A stretch of DNA of 7,808 nt from Streptosporangiaceae bacterium (GCA_030041195.1 JASHOI010000021.1:1-7808), one strand, 5' to 3'. Positions 1 to 5,993 are shown, counted from the first letter of the stretch. Notes: generated by a model not told the origin, from the sequence alone. Numbers and translations are program-made.

Positions 1-568
1 TGGCGCTGAGCCGGAACTGGAACTCGCTGCCGAGCGCGAGCACCGAGAGCAGCTCGGCCCGCCGGCTGGCGTCGCGTTCTGGCTTGCCGGGCGTGTGGCG
101 AGTCGCGCGGATCATGTGCGAAGTTCGGGCTCCGGAAAAGACGCCGCCGGCGCGTGGCAGCGGCGGCGTCCGGCGCGGCATCAGCCGCGCGCGGAGCAGG
201 CCCGGCAGCACCGCGCCCACCCGCAGCTGCGCGCTGACGGTGGAGCTATGCGGCCGCCACGGGCCGCCATGCTTCAGCTGCGCGAGCTCGTCTGGGTCGA
301 GGGTCAGCTCGTCGGCGGCCGAGCGGGGCCCGACGGCAAGGACCTCGAGGTCGTCGCCGTGGGCACCCCAGGACTCGACCAGGTCCACGCACTCGGACCG
401 GTCGCCGCCCAGCGCGGCGAGCACCTGTTCGCCCTCCGTGTCCGGGTGGTCGAGCGCGGTCAGCCTGCCCTCACTCCAGCGCAGCTGGTGGGTCTGCTCG
501 CCGCACGACACGCGAGCCTGCGCGGGCGGCAGCAGCGCCCACCACGGCGGCCGTTCCAGATCGCTCAT
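1..568 (-). CDS. Hypothetical protein, 3' end beyond window (partial)
   Basis: I do not recognise this protein. The minus-strand frame is open from the ATG at 568 to the left edge (189 codons visible, no stop), so it is C-terminally incomplete. The start is well supported: GGGAG sits 6 nt upstream (575-579), inside the end of the preceding gene, whose TGA is only 3 nt from this ATG. Translational coupling to that gene is therefore likely. The N-terminus begins MSDLERPPWWALLPPA, followed by a compact part (about residues 18-95) rich in acidic and hydrophobic residues, with LRWSEGRLTALDHP near 29-42 and DDLEVLAVG at 72-80. A more basic, proline-containing stretch follows (about 115-170). No membrane segment, signal peptide or catalytic motif is visible. 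Its position in one unit with two paralogous proteins suggests it acts with them, but this is inference. It is not obviously a third paralogue. Confidence 0.82.
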   Translation of the reverse strand, partial: MSDLERPPWWALLPPAQARVSCGEQTHQLRWSEGRLTALDHPDTEGEQVLAALGGDRSECVDLVESWGAHGDDLEVLAVGPRSAADELTLDPDELAQLKHGGPWRPHSSTVSAQLRVGAVLPGLLRARLMPRRTPPLPRAGGVFSGARTSHMIRATRHTPGKPERDASRRAELLSVLALGSEFQFRLSA

Positions 569-571
569 TGC

Positions 572-2020
572 TCACTCCCACCAGTCCAGCGGCACCGTGG
601 CCGACACCTGCCCGGCCGGGCAGGCCAGCGTCACCTCGAGCGACCTCGCGTCCGGGTGCAGCGCCGGGGCGAGCTGCAAGTCGATGCTGGCGTGGCGGTC
701 GTCGGAGCTGCCGCCGCCCTCGGTCGCGAGGTGCCAGCGGCCCTGGTCGTCGCGGGCCGACCAGGACCACTGGTTGACCGCGTCTTCGAAGAGGTAGAAG
801 TGCGGCACCTCCTGGCATCCCCAGGCCAGCACCTGAACCTCGGCTCCGGCCGCGCCCGAGCGCAGCCCGGCGAGCACGAACCTGGTGCCGTCGAGTTCCG
901 GCAGCACCGTGGCAGCGGGGGCGACCGCGAACGGGCCGTCGCCACGATCGCGGTTCCGCAGGATGTCGTCCCACGCCGCGCGGAGCCCGGCCGGCTGCGC
1001 CAGCGCGGTCAAGGCGGGCGGGATCCGCGTGCCGAGCCGGCCCGCCAGGGTGACCAGGCGGCCGACCGCCTCCCGGGCCGGCCCCAGCGCTCCGACCGCT
1101 TCCAGGGCGGTCACCACGTCCGCGATCCCGGACAGGTCATACCAGCGGGCGCCGTCCTCGCCGTCGATCAGCACGGTGTGCAGCAGCCGCTCGGCCACGA
1201 TCTCAACCAGGCGCTCGGCAGGGCTGGCCGCGGCCGGGGGTGCCGAGGCCGCCGTAGGGGTGCCGGGCCCGGTCAGGTCCACCCGGACCGGGGGCGATCC
1301 CTCGCTCATCGTCAGCTCCAGCCACCGGGTCCCGGCGGACGGGACCGGCGAGATGGCCACCAGGCTGGACCAGTTCCCGTCGCTGTCCTCGGAGCCGCCG
1401 TCCTCGTGCAGGTGGTAGCTGTTTCCGCGGTCGTCGGTGGCGCTCGCCTGGCCGGGACCGAAGACGAGCCACGGATGGCTATGCGGCCGCCTGCCGCGTC
1501 GCTTGCGCCGCCGCCCGGCCGTGGCCAGGACCGCCCGGTCGGGCGCGATCACGAGGCTGAACAGCTGGATCCCGGACAGCCCGGTTTCTGGTGCGGCCGG
1601 GACCGTGACCCCGACCGGCACCGCCAGGTACGGCCCGGCCGGGGTGCGGCCGGGCTGGCCGTGCCGCCTCGAATGCAGCAGGTCCCGCGAGTAGCAGTGG
1701 ATGGGGTCGATCCGCGACCGCGCTGCCAGCGCCATTTCCAGGTCGTCCATGACCGAGTCAGCGGTGCCGCGGTCGATGGTGCCGGCCAGGGCCAGCGCGT
1801 GGGCGACGGTCCTGAGCCGGTGCAGGGCGTCCTCCGCCGAGGTCTCCCCCCGGCCGCCTTCTTCCGGTGCGTCGTAGCGAGGGAGCGTCAGCGCGCGCCG
1901 CAGTTCCGCCTCCGCCCGCAGCCGCAGATAGGTCTCCGTCCTGGCGCTCGCGGCGACGGGCGACGGGCCGGCCGCGGCCGTCCCGGCAGCTCCGGGATCG
2001 TGCCCCCGTCGCGACGCCAT
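572..2020 (-). CDS. Uncharacterised two-module protein, shorter paralogue (482 aa)
   Basis: I do not recognise the family by function. The start at 2020 is preferred because GGAGGA (2025-2030) lies 4 nt upstream; an in-frame ATG at 2059 has no comparable site. Visible layout: an N-terminal helix TETYLRLRAEAELRR (28-42); a helical segment ending in IDRGTADSV (82-90) and ALAARSRI (97-104); a first beta-rich module (about 150-250) with TDDRGNSY and TRWLELTM; an Ala/Pro linker; a helical segment (about 265-355); and a second beta-rich module (about 375-480) with RDDQGRWH and RSLEVTLA, ending in PLDWWE. The two modules resemble each other: the spacing from the Gly of DD-x-G to the Glu of LE is 36 residues in the first and 35 in the second. 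It is a clear paralogue of the adjacent 599-aa protein, with many identical blocks and the same module order. No signal peptide, membrane helix or enzyme motif is seen. It lies 81 bp downstream of the paralogue's stop and 3 bp before the next gene. Confidence 0.9.
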   Translation of the reverse strand: MASRRGHDPGAAGTAAAGPSPVAASARTETYLRLRAEAELRRALTLPRYDAPEEGGRGETSAEDALHRLRTVAHALALAGTIDRGTADSVMDDLEMALAARSRIDPIHCYSRDLLHSRRHGQPGRTPAGPYLAVPVGVTVPAAPETGLSGIQLFSLVIAPDRAVLATAGRRRKRRGRRPHSHPWLVFGPGQASATDDRGNSYHLHEDGGSEDSDGNWSSLVAISPVPSAGTRWLELTMSEGSPPVRVDLTGPGTPTAASAPPAAASPAERLVEIVAERLLHTVLIDGEDGARWYDLSGIADVVTALEAVGALGPAREAVGRLVTLAGRLGTRIPPALTALAQPAGLRAAWDDILRNRDRGDGPFAVAPAATVLPELDGTRFVLAGLRSGAAGAEVQVLAWGCQEVPHFYLFEDAVNQWSWSARDDQGRWHLATEGGGSSDDRHASIDLQLAPALHPDARSLEVTLACPAGQVSATVPLDWWE

Positions 2021-2101
2021 CCGATCCTCCCGCAGCCAGGTTCCGGCCGATGCCCACAAGATAGGTGGTATTGATACTGATACGACAGCTAATATCCGGG
2101 C
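2021..2101 (-). promoter_or_regulatory. Candidate promoter/operator between the two paralogues
   Basis: The 81-bp gap between the paralogues contains an AT-rich island (about 2058-2096) in otherwise very GC-rich DNA. Read on the plus strand, 2068-2083 is GTATTGATACTGATAC: an inverted pair GTAT/ATAC around TG, followed by a further TGATAC. A minus-strand TATCTT (2063-2058) could be a -10 element, but I find no convincing -35. GGAGGA at 2025-2030 is the ribosome binding site of the 482-aa gene. The second paralogue may therefore have its own regulated start in addition to read-through. Promoter function is inferred from composition and repeats only. Confidence 0.4.
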
Positions 2102-3901
2102 TCACGACTGCCGCCAGTCCAGCGGCACCGTGGCCGTCACCTGGCCGGACGGGCCGGTCAGGATCACCTCCAGCGACGTGGCCCGCGGATGCAGCGGCGG
2201 CTTGAGCACCAGCTGGAACTCGGCGTGCTCGTCAGTGGCGCTGAAGCGCTGCCGGGAGATGAGGTGCCAGCGTCCCTGGTCGTCCCTGGCCGACCAGGAC
2301 CACGAGTTCCGCTCCGCGTATCCGGGAAAGCCGTGCATGCGGTGGTTTCCCCAGGCCATCGCCACGAGCTTGGCGCTCTCCGGGTAGGACCGCAGCCCGG
2401 CGAGCACAAACCTGGTGCCGTCGACTTCGGGCAGCACCACGGCGGCCGGAGCCACAGCGCTCGGGCCGTCCCGGCGGTGGCCGTTCTCCAGCACGCTGGC
2501 CCACGCGGCAGGCAGGTCGCGCGGCGGCGCCGCGGTGCGCAGCGGCGCCGGAACGTCCACGCCGAGCCGTCCGGCCAGCGTGACCAGGCGGCCCACGGCG
2601 TCGCGGGCGGGCTCAAGCCCGCCGACGGCGTTCAGTGCGGTCACGATGTCGGCCACCAGGGACAGGTCACCCCAGGCCATGCGGTCGGGGTCGTCGCTGA
2701 TGGCGGCGTACAGGAGATCTCTGGCCGCGGTCTCGATCAGGTGCTCAGCGGGGCTGCTGGCCGAGGGCTGCGGGCCGGGCGTTCCGCCGTCGGCGGCCAG
2801 GTCCACCCGTATCGGCGCGGAGTCTGGGCTCATCGTCAGCTCGATCCACCGGGTCCCGGCGGGCGGCACCGGTGAGAGCCGCAACGTGCTGTCCCATTCT
2901 CCGTCGTGCCCGCTCCAGCCGCTGTCCTCGTGCAGCGCGTAGCTGTTGCCGCGGTCGTCGGTGACCGCCGGGCGAGCGGATCCGCCGAAGACCGGCCATG
3001 GATCCCGGTGCGCCGACCGGTCGGCCTGCTCCGCGACCTGGCCTGCGAGGACCAGGAGCGCGCGGTCCGGCGCGATGACCAGGGTGACCACGAGGATCTG
3101 CCGCAGGCCGCTTCCGGGCGCGGTTGCGGTCGGCACGCCGACCGGTGCCGCGAGGTAAGCCCCGGCGGGCGGACGGCCGCCGTGCTGCTGGCGCATTCCG
3201 TGCCGGGCCCGGATCCACAGCCGGTGCGGGAGGATCCGGGACCGGGCCACCAGGGCCGTTTCCAGGCTGGCTGTGACCGCGTCCGCGGTGCCGCGATCGA
3301 CGGCGCCCACCAGAACCAGGGCCTGGGCCACGGCGCCGAACCGGCGCAGGCCTTCCTGGGCCGGGAACTCCGGATTCCCCACCGGACCGCCGCCGGCGAA
3401 ACGGTACGGCCGGTTCGGCGGCGTGCTCCGCAGCGGGCTGGCGGCGCGCCAGACCAGAGGGTTCAGCCTGCGTGCGGCCTGCTCCGCTGCGGGGATCACC
3501 GCGCCGATCAGCTGGCTGACGAGCGGCTGGATGGTCCGCGCGGCGTTCTCGGCCAGCGGCTGCAAGGTGCGCGCCGCGTTCTCGGCCAGCGGCTGCAGGG
3601 TGCGCGCGGCGTTCTCGGCCAGTGGTTGCAGGGTGCGCGCGGCGTTCTCGGTCAGCGGCTGGAGCGCGTGCGCGGTGGTCCGCGCCAGTGGCTGCAGGGC
3701 CGTGACGGCGCGCTGGCCGAGCGGCAGGGTCAGCCGGACGGGACCGCGCAGCGGCTCGGGGACCCCGACCGCGGCCAGCGGGTCGGGACGCGGAAGTGCC
3801 TGAACACGCCGCAGTTCGGCCTCGGCGAGCAGCCGCAGGTAGATCTCTGCCCCGGCGTGATCCGCCGCCGGGTCCGGCTCCTGGCCGCTCCCTGGCGTCA
3901 T
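2102..3901 (-). CDS. Uncharacterised two-module protein with eleven-residue repeat block, longer paralogue (599 aa)
   Basis: Function not recognised. The start at 3901 is chosen because GGAGGA (3905-3910) lies 3 nt upstream, closely matching the site used by the neighbouring paralogue. An in-frame GTG at 4033 would add 44 residues across the promoter-like region and is unlikely. Layout: helix AEIYLRLLAEAELRR (18-32); a repeat block of eleven-residue units (about 58-156, consensus LQPLAENAART, Pro at the third position); a helical segment with VDRGTADAV (201-209) and ALVARSRI (216-223); first beta-rich module (about 265-370, TDDRGNSY, RWIELTM); helical middle (about 382-470); second beta-rich module (about 486-596, RDDQGRWH, TSLEVILTG), ending PLDWRQS. 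The module pair matches that of the 482-aa paralogue in order and spacing, while the repeat block is absent there. Proline at each repeat start suggests short amphipathic helices rather than one continuous coiled coil. No signal peptide or membrane span is visible. It is the first gene of the left cluster. Confidence 0.9.
   Translation of the reverse strand: MTPGSGQEPDPAADHAGAEIYLRLLAEAELRRVQALPRPDPLAAVGVPEPLRGPVRLTLPLGQRAVTALQPLARTTAHALQPLTENAARTLQPLAENAARTLQPLAENAARTLQPLAENAARTIQPLVSQLIGAVIPAAEQAARRLNPLVWRAASPLRSTPPNRPYRFAGGGPVGNPEFPAQEGLRRFGAVAQALVLVGAVDRGTADAVTASLETALVARSRILPHRLWIRARHGMRQQHGGRPPAGAYLAAPVGVPTATAPGSGLRQILVVTLVIAPDRALLVLAGQVAEQADRSAHRDPWPVFGGSARPAVTDDRGNSYALHEDSGWSGHDGEWDSTLRLSPVPPAGTRWIELTMSPDSAPIRVDLAADGGTPGPQPSASSPAEHLIETAARDLLYAAISDDPDRMAWGDLSLVADIVTALNAVGGLEPARDAVGRLVTLAGRLGVDVPAPLRTAAPPRDLPAAWASVLENGHRRDGPSAVAPAAVVLPEVDGTRFVLAGLRSYPESAKLVAMAWGNHRMHGFPGYAERNSWSWSARDDQGRWHLISRQRFSATDEHAEFQLVLKPPLHPRATSLEVILTGPSGQVTATVPLDWRQS
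3434..3730 (-). repeat. Eleven-residue protein repeat array with a 33-bp DNA core
   Basis: Inside the 599-aa gene, nine successive eleven-residue units can be aligned (residues 58-156), nearly all with Pro at the third position. Five central units are close to LQPLAENAART (69-123), and three of these (91-123) are identical in protein. At DNA level four 33-bp copies (3533-3565, 3566-3598, 3599-3631, 3632-3664) differ at only a few positions, showing recent tandem duplication. Outer units such as VIPAAEQAARR (135-145) and LNPLVWRAASP (146-156) are diverged but keep the register. Hydrophobic Leu, Leu, Ala and Ala recur at fixed positions, which gives an amphipathic helix. Such 11-mer, proline-punctuated patterns are known from lipid-binding apolipoprotein-like helices; that comparison is by pattern only. 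Confidence 0.9.
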
Positions 3902-3927
3902 AGGTCCTCCCGCGGTCAGCGGTGAAC

Positions 3928-3943
3928 ACACGATACATCGTGT
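3928..3943. promoter_or_regulatory. Perfect palindrome upstream of the paralogue cluster (candidate operator)
   Basis: ACACGATACATCGTGT consists of 7-bp perfect inverted arms (ACACGAT/ATCGTGT) around a 2-bp centre. It ends 26 bp before the ATG of the 599-aa gene and 17 bp before its GGAGGA site, where a repressor could block transcription or where a 5' UTR hairpin could form. Arms of this size and spacing fit a dimeric helix-turn-helix regulator such as a TetR- or GntR-like protein, but no regulator gene lies in the window and I cannot match it to a known site. Confidence 0.45.
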
Positions 3944-4015
3944 TGACGCCGAACCCGGCATCGGATAAAGGCCGCGGCCCGGCTTGGCCGGAGGGGTGAA
4001 TGTACCATCTGACGG

Positions 4016-4021
4016 GTTATA
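4016..4021 (-). promoter_or_regulatory. Possible -10 element (TATAAC) for the paralogue cluster
   Basis: On the minus strand the hexamer TATAAC, a 5/6 match to TATAAT, lies about 115 nt before the ATG of the 599-aa gene. No good -35 element is visible 16-19 bp upstream. If used, it would give a leader of about 100 nt that contains the palindrome at 3928-3943. Weak support. Confidence 0.25.
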
Positions 4022-4099
4022 GGCCAATGCCACTTAGCTCAGTTTGATCATGGCGGGTAACCTTGCGCCACTCCAGTCACAGGCGCGTTCGCGGGAGTT

Positions 4100-4147
4100 A
4101 TCGATGTACCGATGGGCTCAATAGAGCCGGCCTAATGGTTCATCGAT
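4100..4147. repeat. Nested inverted repeat, possible structured RNA or binding site
   Basis: Outer arms ATCGATGTACC (4100-4110) and GGTTCATCGAT (4137-4147) are complementary at 10 of 11 positions. Between them GGCTC-AATA-GAGCC (4115-4128) forms a five-pair stem with a tetraloop. The unpaired parts are GATG on the left and eight bases on the right. There is no T-run, so it does not look like an intrinsic terminator. Direction and function are unknown. Confidence 0.4.
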
Positions 4148-4323
4148 GGCGCGGCCGGTCGGCTACGTCGATGATCGGCGCGATTCTGGTCGGCGAACGG
4201 CGCGTCCGGATCGGCGGAGATCTGCGGCCCGCCGGGGGTAACGCACACGCTGCGCCCCGCCGGTCACATCGTGCTCGTTCGCTCCTTCAGTCACAGGCTG
4301 GCGTTTCCCACCGTTTCTCGGAC

Positions 4324-4389
4324 TCAGGAGACGACGCCGACGTTGATGATGCACACGGTTGCCGCATCATCATCGACTTCGTAGGTCCG
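4324..4389 (-). pseudogene. C-terminal remnant of a RelE/ParE-like toxin
   Basis: In a minus-strand frame different from that of the antitoxin just upstream, the sequence reads RTYEVDDDAATVCIINVGVVS and then a TGA at 4326-4324. This resembles the last two beta strands of RelE/ParE-superfamily toxins, where an R-x-x-Y-x-(V/I)-D-D-(D/E) turn is followed by a T-V-x-(V/I)-x-x-V-G strand. The usual basic tail (often GHRRDVYR-like) is missing or altered, and the whole N-terminal part of about 60 residues is absent. The remnant begins inside the last codons of the antitoxin frame, so one deletion appears to have removed the antitoxin's C-terminus and most of the toxin. It cannot encode an active toxin. 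Family assignment rests on about 20 residues. Confidence 0.6.
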
Positions 4390-4522
4390 CGAGGTCATCG
4401 ATGTTAATGAGTGCGGCGACGGGCTTGCCATCCTCGCTGATGGTGACCGGACGGTGGCTTTGCCGCGCCTCGGCGACCAACTCACCCAGGTGGGTCTGAG
4501 CCGCTGCCAACGGATAGCTCAC
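4370..4522 (-). CDS. Truncated Phd/YefM-family antitoxin
   Basis: The GTG at 4522 gives a 50-aa product beginning VSYPLAAAQTHLGELV and continuing with RPVTISEDGKPVAALI and DDLADLRSR. This matches the N-terminal DNA-binding and dimerisation domain of type II Phd/YefM antitoxins: the first strand, the helix ending LGELV, the VTI-x-x-x-GKPVA-x-L hairpin and the x-DDL helix start. Family members usually run to about 75-95 aa; here the C-terminal toxin-neutralising part is gone and the stop comes in sequence that belongs to the toxin remnant. No clear ribosome binding site precedes the GTG, so it may be leaderless, translated from run-through of the aminotransferase operon (46 bp upstream), or silent. 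In-frame starts further upstream (4552, 4564) would add non-family residues. It may still bind DNA; neutralising a toxin is unlikely. Confidence 0.7.
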   Translation of the reverse strand: MSYPLAAAQTHLGELVAEARQSHRPVTISEDGKPVAALINIDDLADLRSR

Positions 4523-4528
4523 GCATCG

Positions 4529-4546
4529 ACGGTAACACTGTGCCGT
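4529..4546. promoter_or_regulatory. Imperfect palindrome before the antitoxin start
   Basis: ACGG-TA-ACA-C-TGT-G-CCGT is an imperfect dyad, ending 6 bp upstream of the antitoxin GTG. Phd/YefM antitoxins repress their own operons by binding palindromes that overlap the promoter, so the location fits an operator. The sequence is not a match to a known consensus that I can confirm. Confidence 0.3.
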
Positions 4547-4568
4547 AGCCATCGCGGGCAGCAAACGG

Positions 4569-5972
4569 TCAGGCCAGCAGGTCGTCGGCTGCCGCGGCGA
4601 AGACCTGGGTGTGCGTGTCCACGTCCGCCTCGGTGGTGGCCGGGCACATCAGGGCCATGTTGTGGAACGGCGTCAGCAGCACCCCGCGGTTGACCGTGTA
4701 CAGGTGCAGGTACTCGTCGAGCTGCGGGTCGGCGGCCGCCTCCGACTCGCCCCCGGTGCGCGGCGGCCGCGGGCAGAACCGGTATTCCGCGCGGGCGCCG
4801 AGCTGGACGATGTTCCAGGGCAGGGCGCGGGTCTCGATGACGCCGCGCACCCCGGCCGTGTACCGGTCCGCAAGCGCGATCATCGTGGCGAACGCGTCGT
4901 CGGTGAGCACCTGCTCGAGCGCGGCGCGCATCGCGGCCACCGACAGCGCGTTGCCCGCCAGCGTCCCGCCCACGCCGCCGGTGTCCTCGATGTCGGCCGT
5001 CTCGTCGGTCAGGATCCGGTCGGCGAGGCTGGCGGACAGGCCGAAGGCGCCGGCCGGGATCCCGCCCGCGATCGACTTGCCGATCGTGACGATGTCCGGG
5101 TCCAGGTTCCAGGCGCGGGTGCACCCGCCCGGGCCCGCGCTGAACGTGTGGGTCTCGTCGTTGATCAGCAGCGTGCCGCTGCTGCGGGTCAGCTCGCGGA
5201 CCGCGTCCAGGTACCCCGGCTCGGGCAGCACGATCCCGATGTTGGTCAGCGCGGGCTCCATCAGGACCACGGCGACATCGCCGGCCGCGAGCTCGCGCTC
5301 CAGCCCGGCCACGTCGTTGAACTCGGCCACCCGCGTGGTCTCGCGCGGATCGACGGGCGCGCCGACGTTGCCCGCGCGGGACTGCGGGCCGTCCGGGCCC
5401 GTCACGATGAACGTCTCGTCCACGCTGCCGTGGTAGCAGTACGAGAACACGAGGATCTTCGGCCGCCCGGTGGCCTGCCGGGCCAGCCGGATCGCCCACC
5501 GGTTGGCGTCGGTGGCGGTGAGCGTGAAGCTCCAGTGCGCCGGCCCGAACCGCCGCGTCAGGTCGGCCGCCACCCACGCGGCGTCCCGGGTGGGCAGCAT
5601 CGTTGTCGCGCCGCCCACCTCGCCGTACTGGCGGGCCACGGCGGCCCGCACGGGCTCGGGGGAGTGCCCAGCCATCGCGCCGGTGTCGCCGAGGCAGAAG
5701 TCGATGAACTCGTGGCCGTCGATGTCGGTGAGCCTGGCTCCGTGCGCTCCGGCCAGATAGAGGGGAAAGCCGCCCGGCCACATCCGCATCCAGGTCATCG
5801 GCACGCCGCCGAGCAGGTTCGCGTCCGCAGCGGCGAACGCCTCCCGCGAGGCGGGGTGGCGCCCGGCGTAGGTCACCCGCTCCCGCTGGATCAGATCGCC
5901 TAGGCGCTCCCGGTCGATCGGGGTGCTCGCAGCGGCCGGCCCGCCGCGCACGGTCGTCTCCTGGTCCGGCAT
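4569..5972 (-). CDS. Class III PLP-dependent aminotransferase (glutamate-1-semialdehyde aminomutase-like)
   Basis: A 467-aa cytoplasmic PLP enzyme of the class III (GSAM-like) aminotransferase family. Visible motifs: the N-terminal segment LTDIDGHEFIDFCLGD (81-96); YCYHG (178-182), where the family has the cofactor-stacking aromatic and His-Gly; LLINDETHTF (268-277), with Asp272 expected to pair with the pyridine nitrogen; and IVTIGKSIAGGIPAGAFG (294-311), where Lys299 is the expected Schiff-base lysine. TVNRGVLLTPFHN (426-438) is the usual C-terminal substrate-side loop. The ATG at 5972 is preceded by AGGGGGG with 6 nt spacing. The gene begins 21 bp after the FAD dehydrogenase stop and is clearly in its operon. 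It is unlikely to be the haem enzyme HemL: the context is polyol kinase and GlpA-like dehydrogenase, and it is longer than usual HemL. A keto product of the upstream enzymes is a reasonable acceptor, but the amino donor and substrate are unknown. Confidence 0.88.
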   Translation of the reverse strand: MPDQETTVRGGPAAASTPIDRERLGDLIQRERVTYAGRHPASREAFAAADANLLGGVPMTWMRMWPGGFPLYLAGAHGARLTDIDGHEFIDFCLGDTGAMAGHSPEPVRAAVARQYGEVGGATTMLPTRDAAWVAADLTRRFGPAHWSFTLTATDANRWAIRLARQATGRPKILVFSYCYHGSVDETFIVTGPDGPQSRAGNVGAPVDPRETTRVAEFNDVAGLERELAAGDVAVVLMEPALTNIGIVLPEPGYLDAVRELTRSSGTLLINDETHTFSAGPGGCTRAWNLDPDIVTIGKSIAGGIPAGAFGLSASLADRILTDETADIEDTGGVGGTLAGNALSVAAMRAALEQVLTDDAFATMIALADRYTAGVRGVIETRALPWNIVQLGARAEYRFCPRPPRTGGESEAAADPQLDEYLHLYTVNRGVLLTPFHNMALMCPATTEADVDTHTQVFAAAADDLLA

Positions 5973-5993
5973 CGGGAACCCCCCTGGCTAGCG

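Larger units (their letters stand above)
3902..4323. other. Gene-poor region upstream of the paralogue cluster
   Basis: This stretch of about 420 bp has no credible gene on either strand. The open frames here are rich in Arg, Ser and His, lack ribosome binding sites and match no family I recognise. Its GC content looks lower than that of the flanking genes. It holds the palindrome at 3928-3943, the TATAAC hexamer, a small CCGGC/GCCGG hairpin (3979-3991), the inverted repeat at 4100-4147, an 11-bp direct repeat (4074-4084 and 4288-4298) and a bulged hairpin (4233-4259: CGGGG, 4-nt bulge, CGCA, loop, TGCG, CCCCG). No terminator with a T-run was found. Confidence 0.6.

Noticed and set aside
2021..2059. 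N-terminal extension of the 482-aa protein to the ATG at 2059
   Set aside because: The ATG at 2020 has GGAGGA at good spacing. The extension runs through the ribosome site and part of the AT-rich island.
95..2074. Long plus-strand open frame of 659 codons opposite the shorter paralogue
   Set aside because: Composition dominated by Arg, Gly, Pro and Gln, no ribosome site, no family pattern. It is the antisense shadow of high-GC genes whose minus-strand products are clearly paralogous.
3943..3970. Plus-strand TTGACG followed by ATAAAG as a divergent promoter
   Set aside because: The -10 match is poor and no credible plus-strand gene lies downstream.
3902..4033. N-terminal extension of the 599-aa protein to the GTG at 4033
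   Set aside because: The internal ATG at 3901 has a strong GGAGGA site like that of its paralogue. The extension would cross the palindrome and has no homologous part in the paralogue.
4024..4100. tRNA-like string TAGCTCAGTTTGAT
   Set aside because: It resembles a tRNA D-arm, but the D-stem does not close, no matching acceptor stem is present, and the T-arm cannot be formed at the right distance.
4063..4407. Plus-strand open frame of 114 codons in the gene-poor region
   Set aside because: No ribosome binding site, low-complexity basic composition, and it overlaps the toxin remnant and the antitoxin end. No family similarity seen.
4569..5972. Assignment of the aminotransferase as haem-pathway HemL
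   Set aside because: It sits in a polyol kinase/dehydrogenase operon, is longer than usual HemL, and lacks haem-pathway neighbours. Only the fold family is supported.
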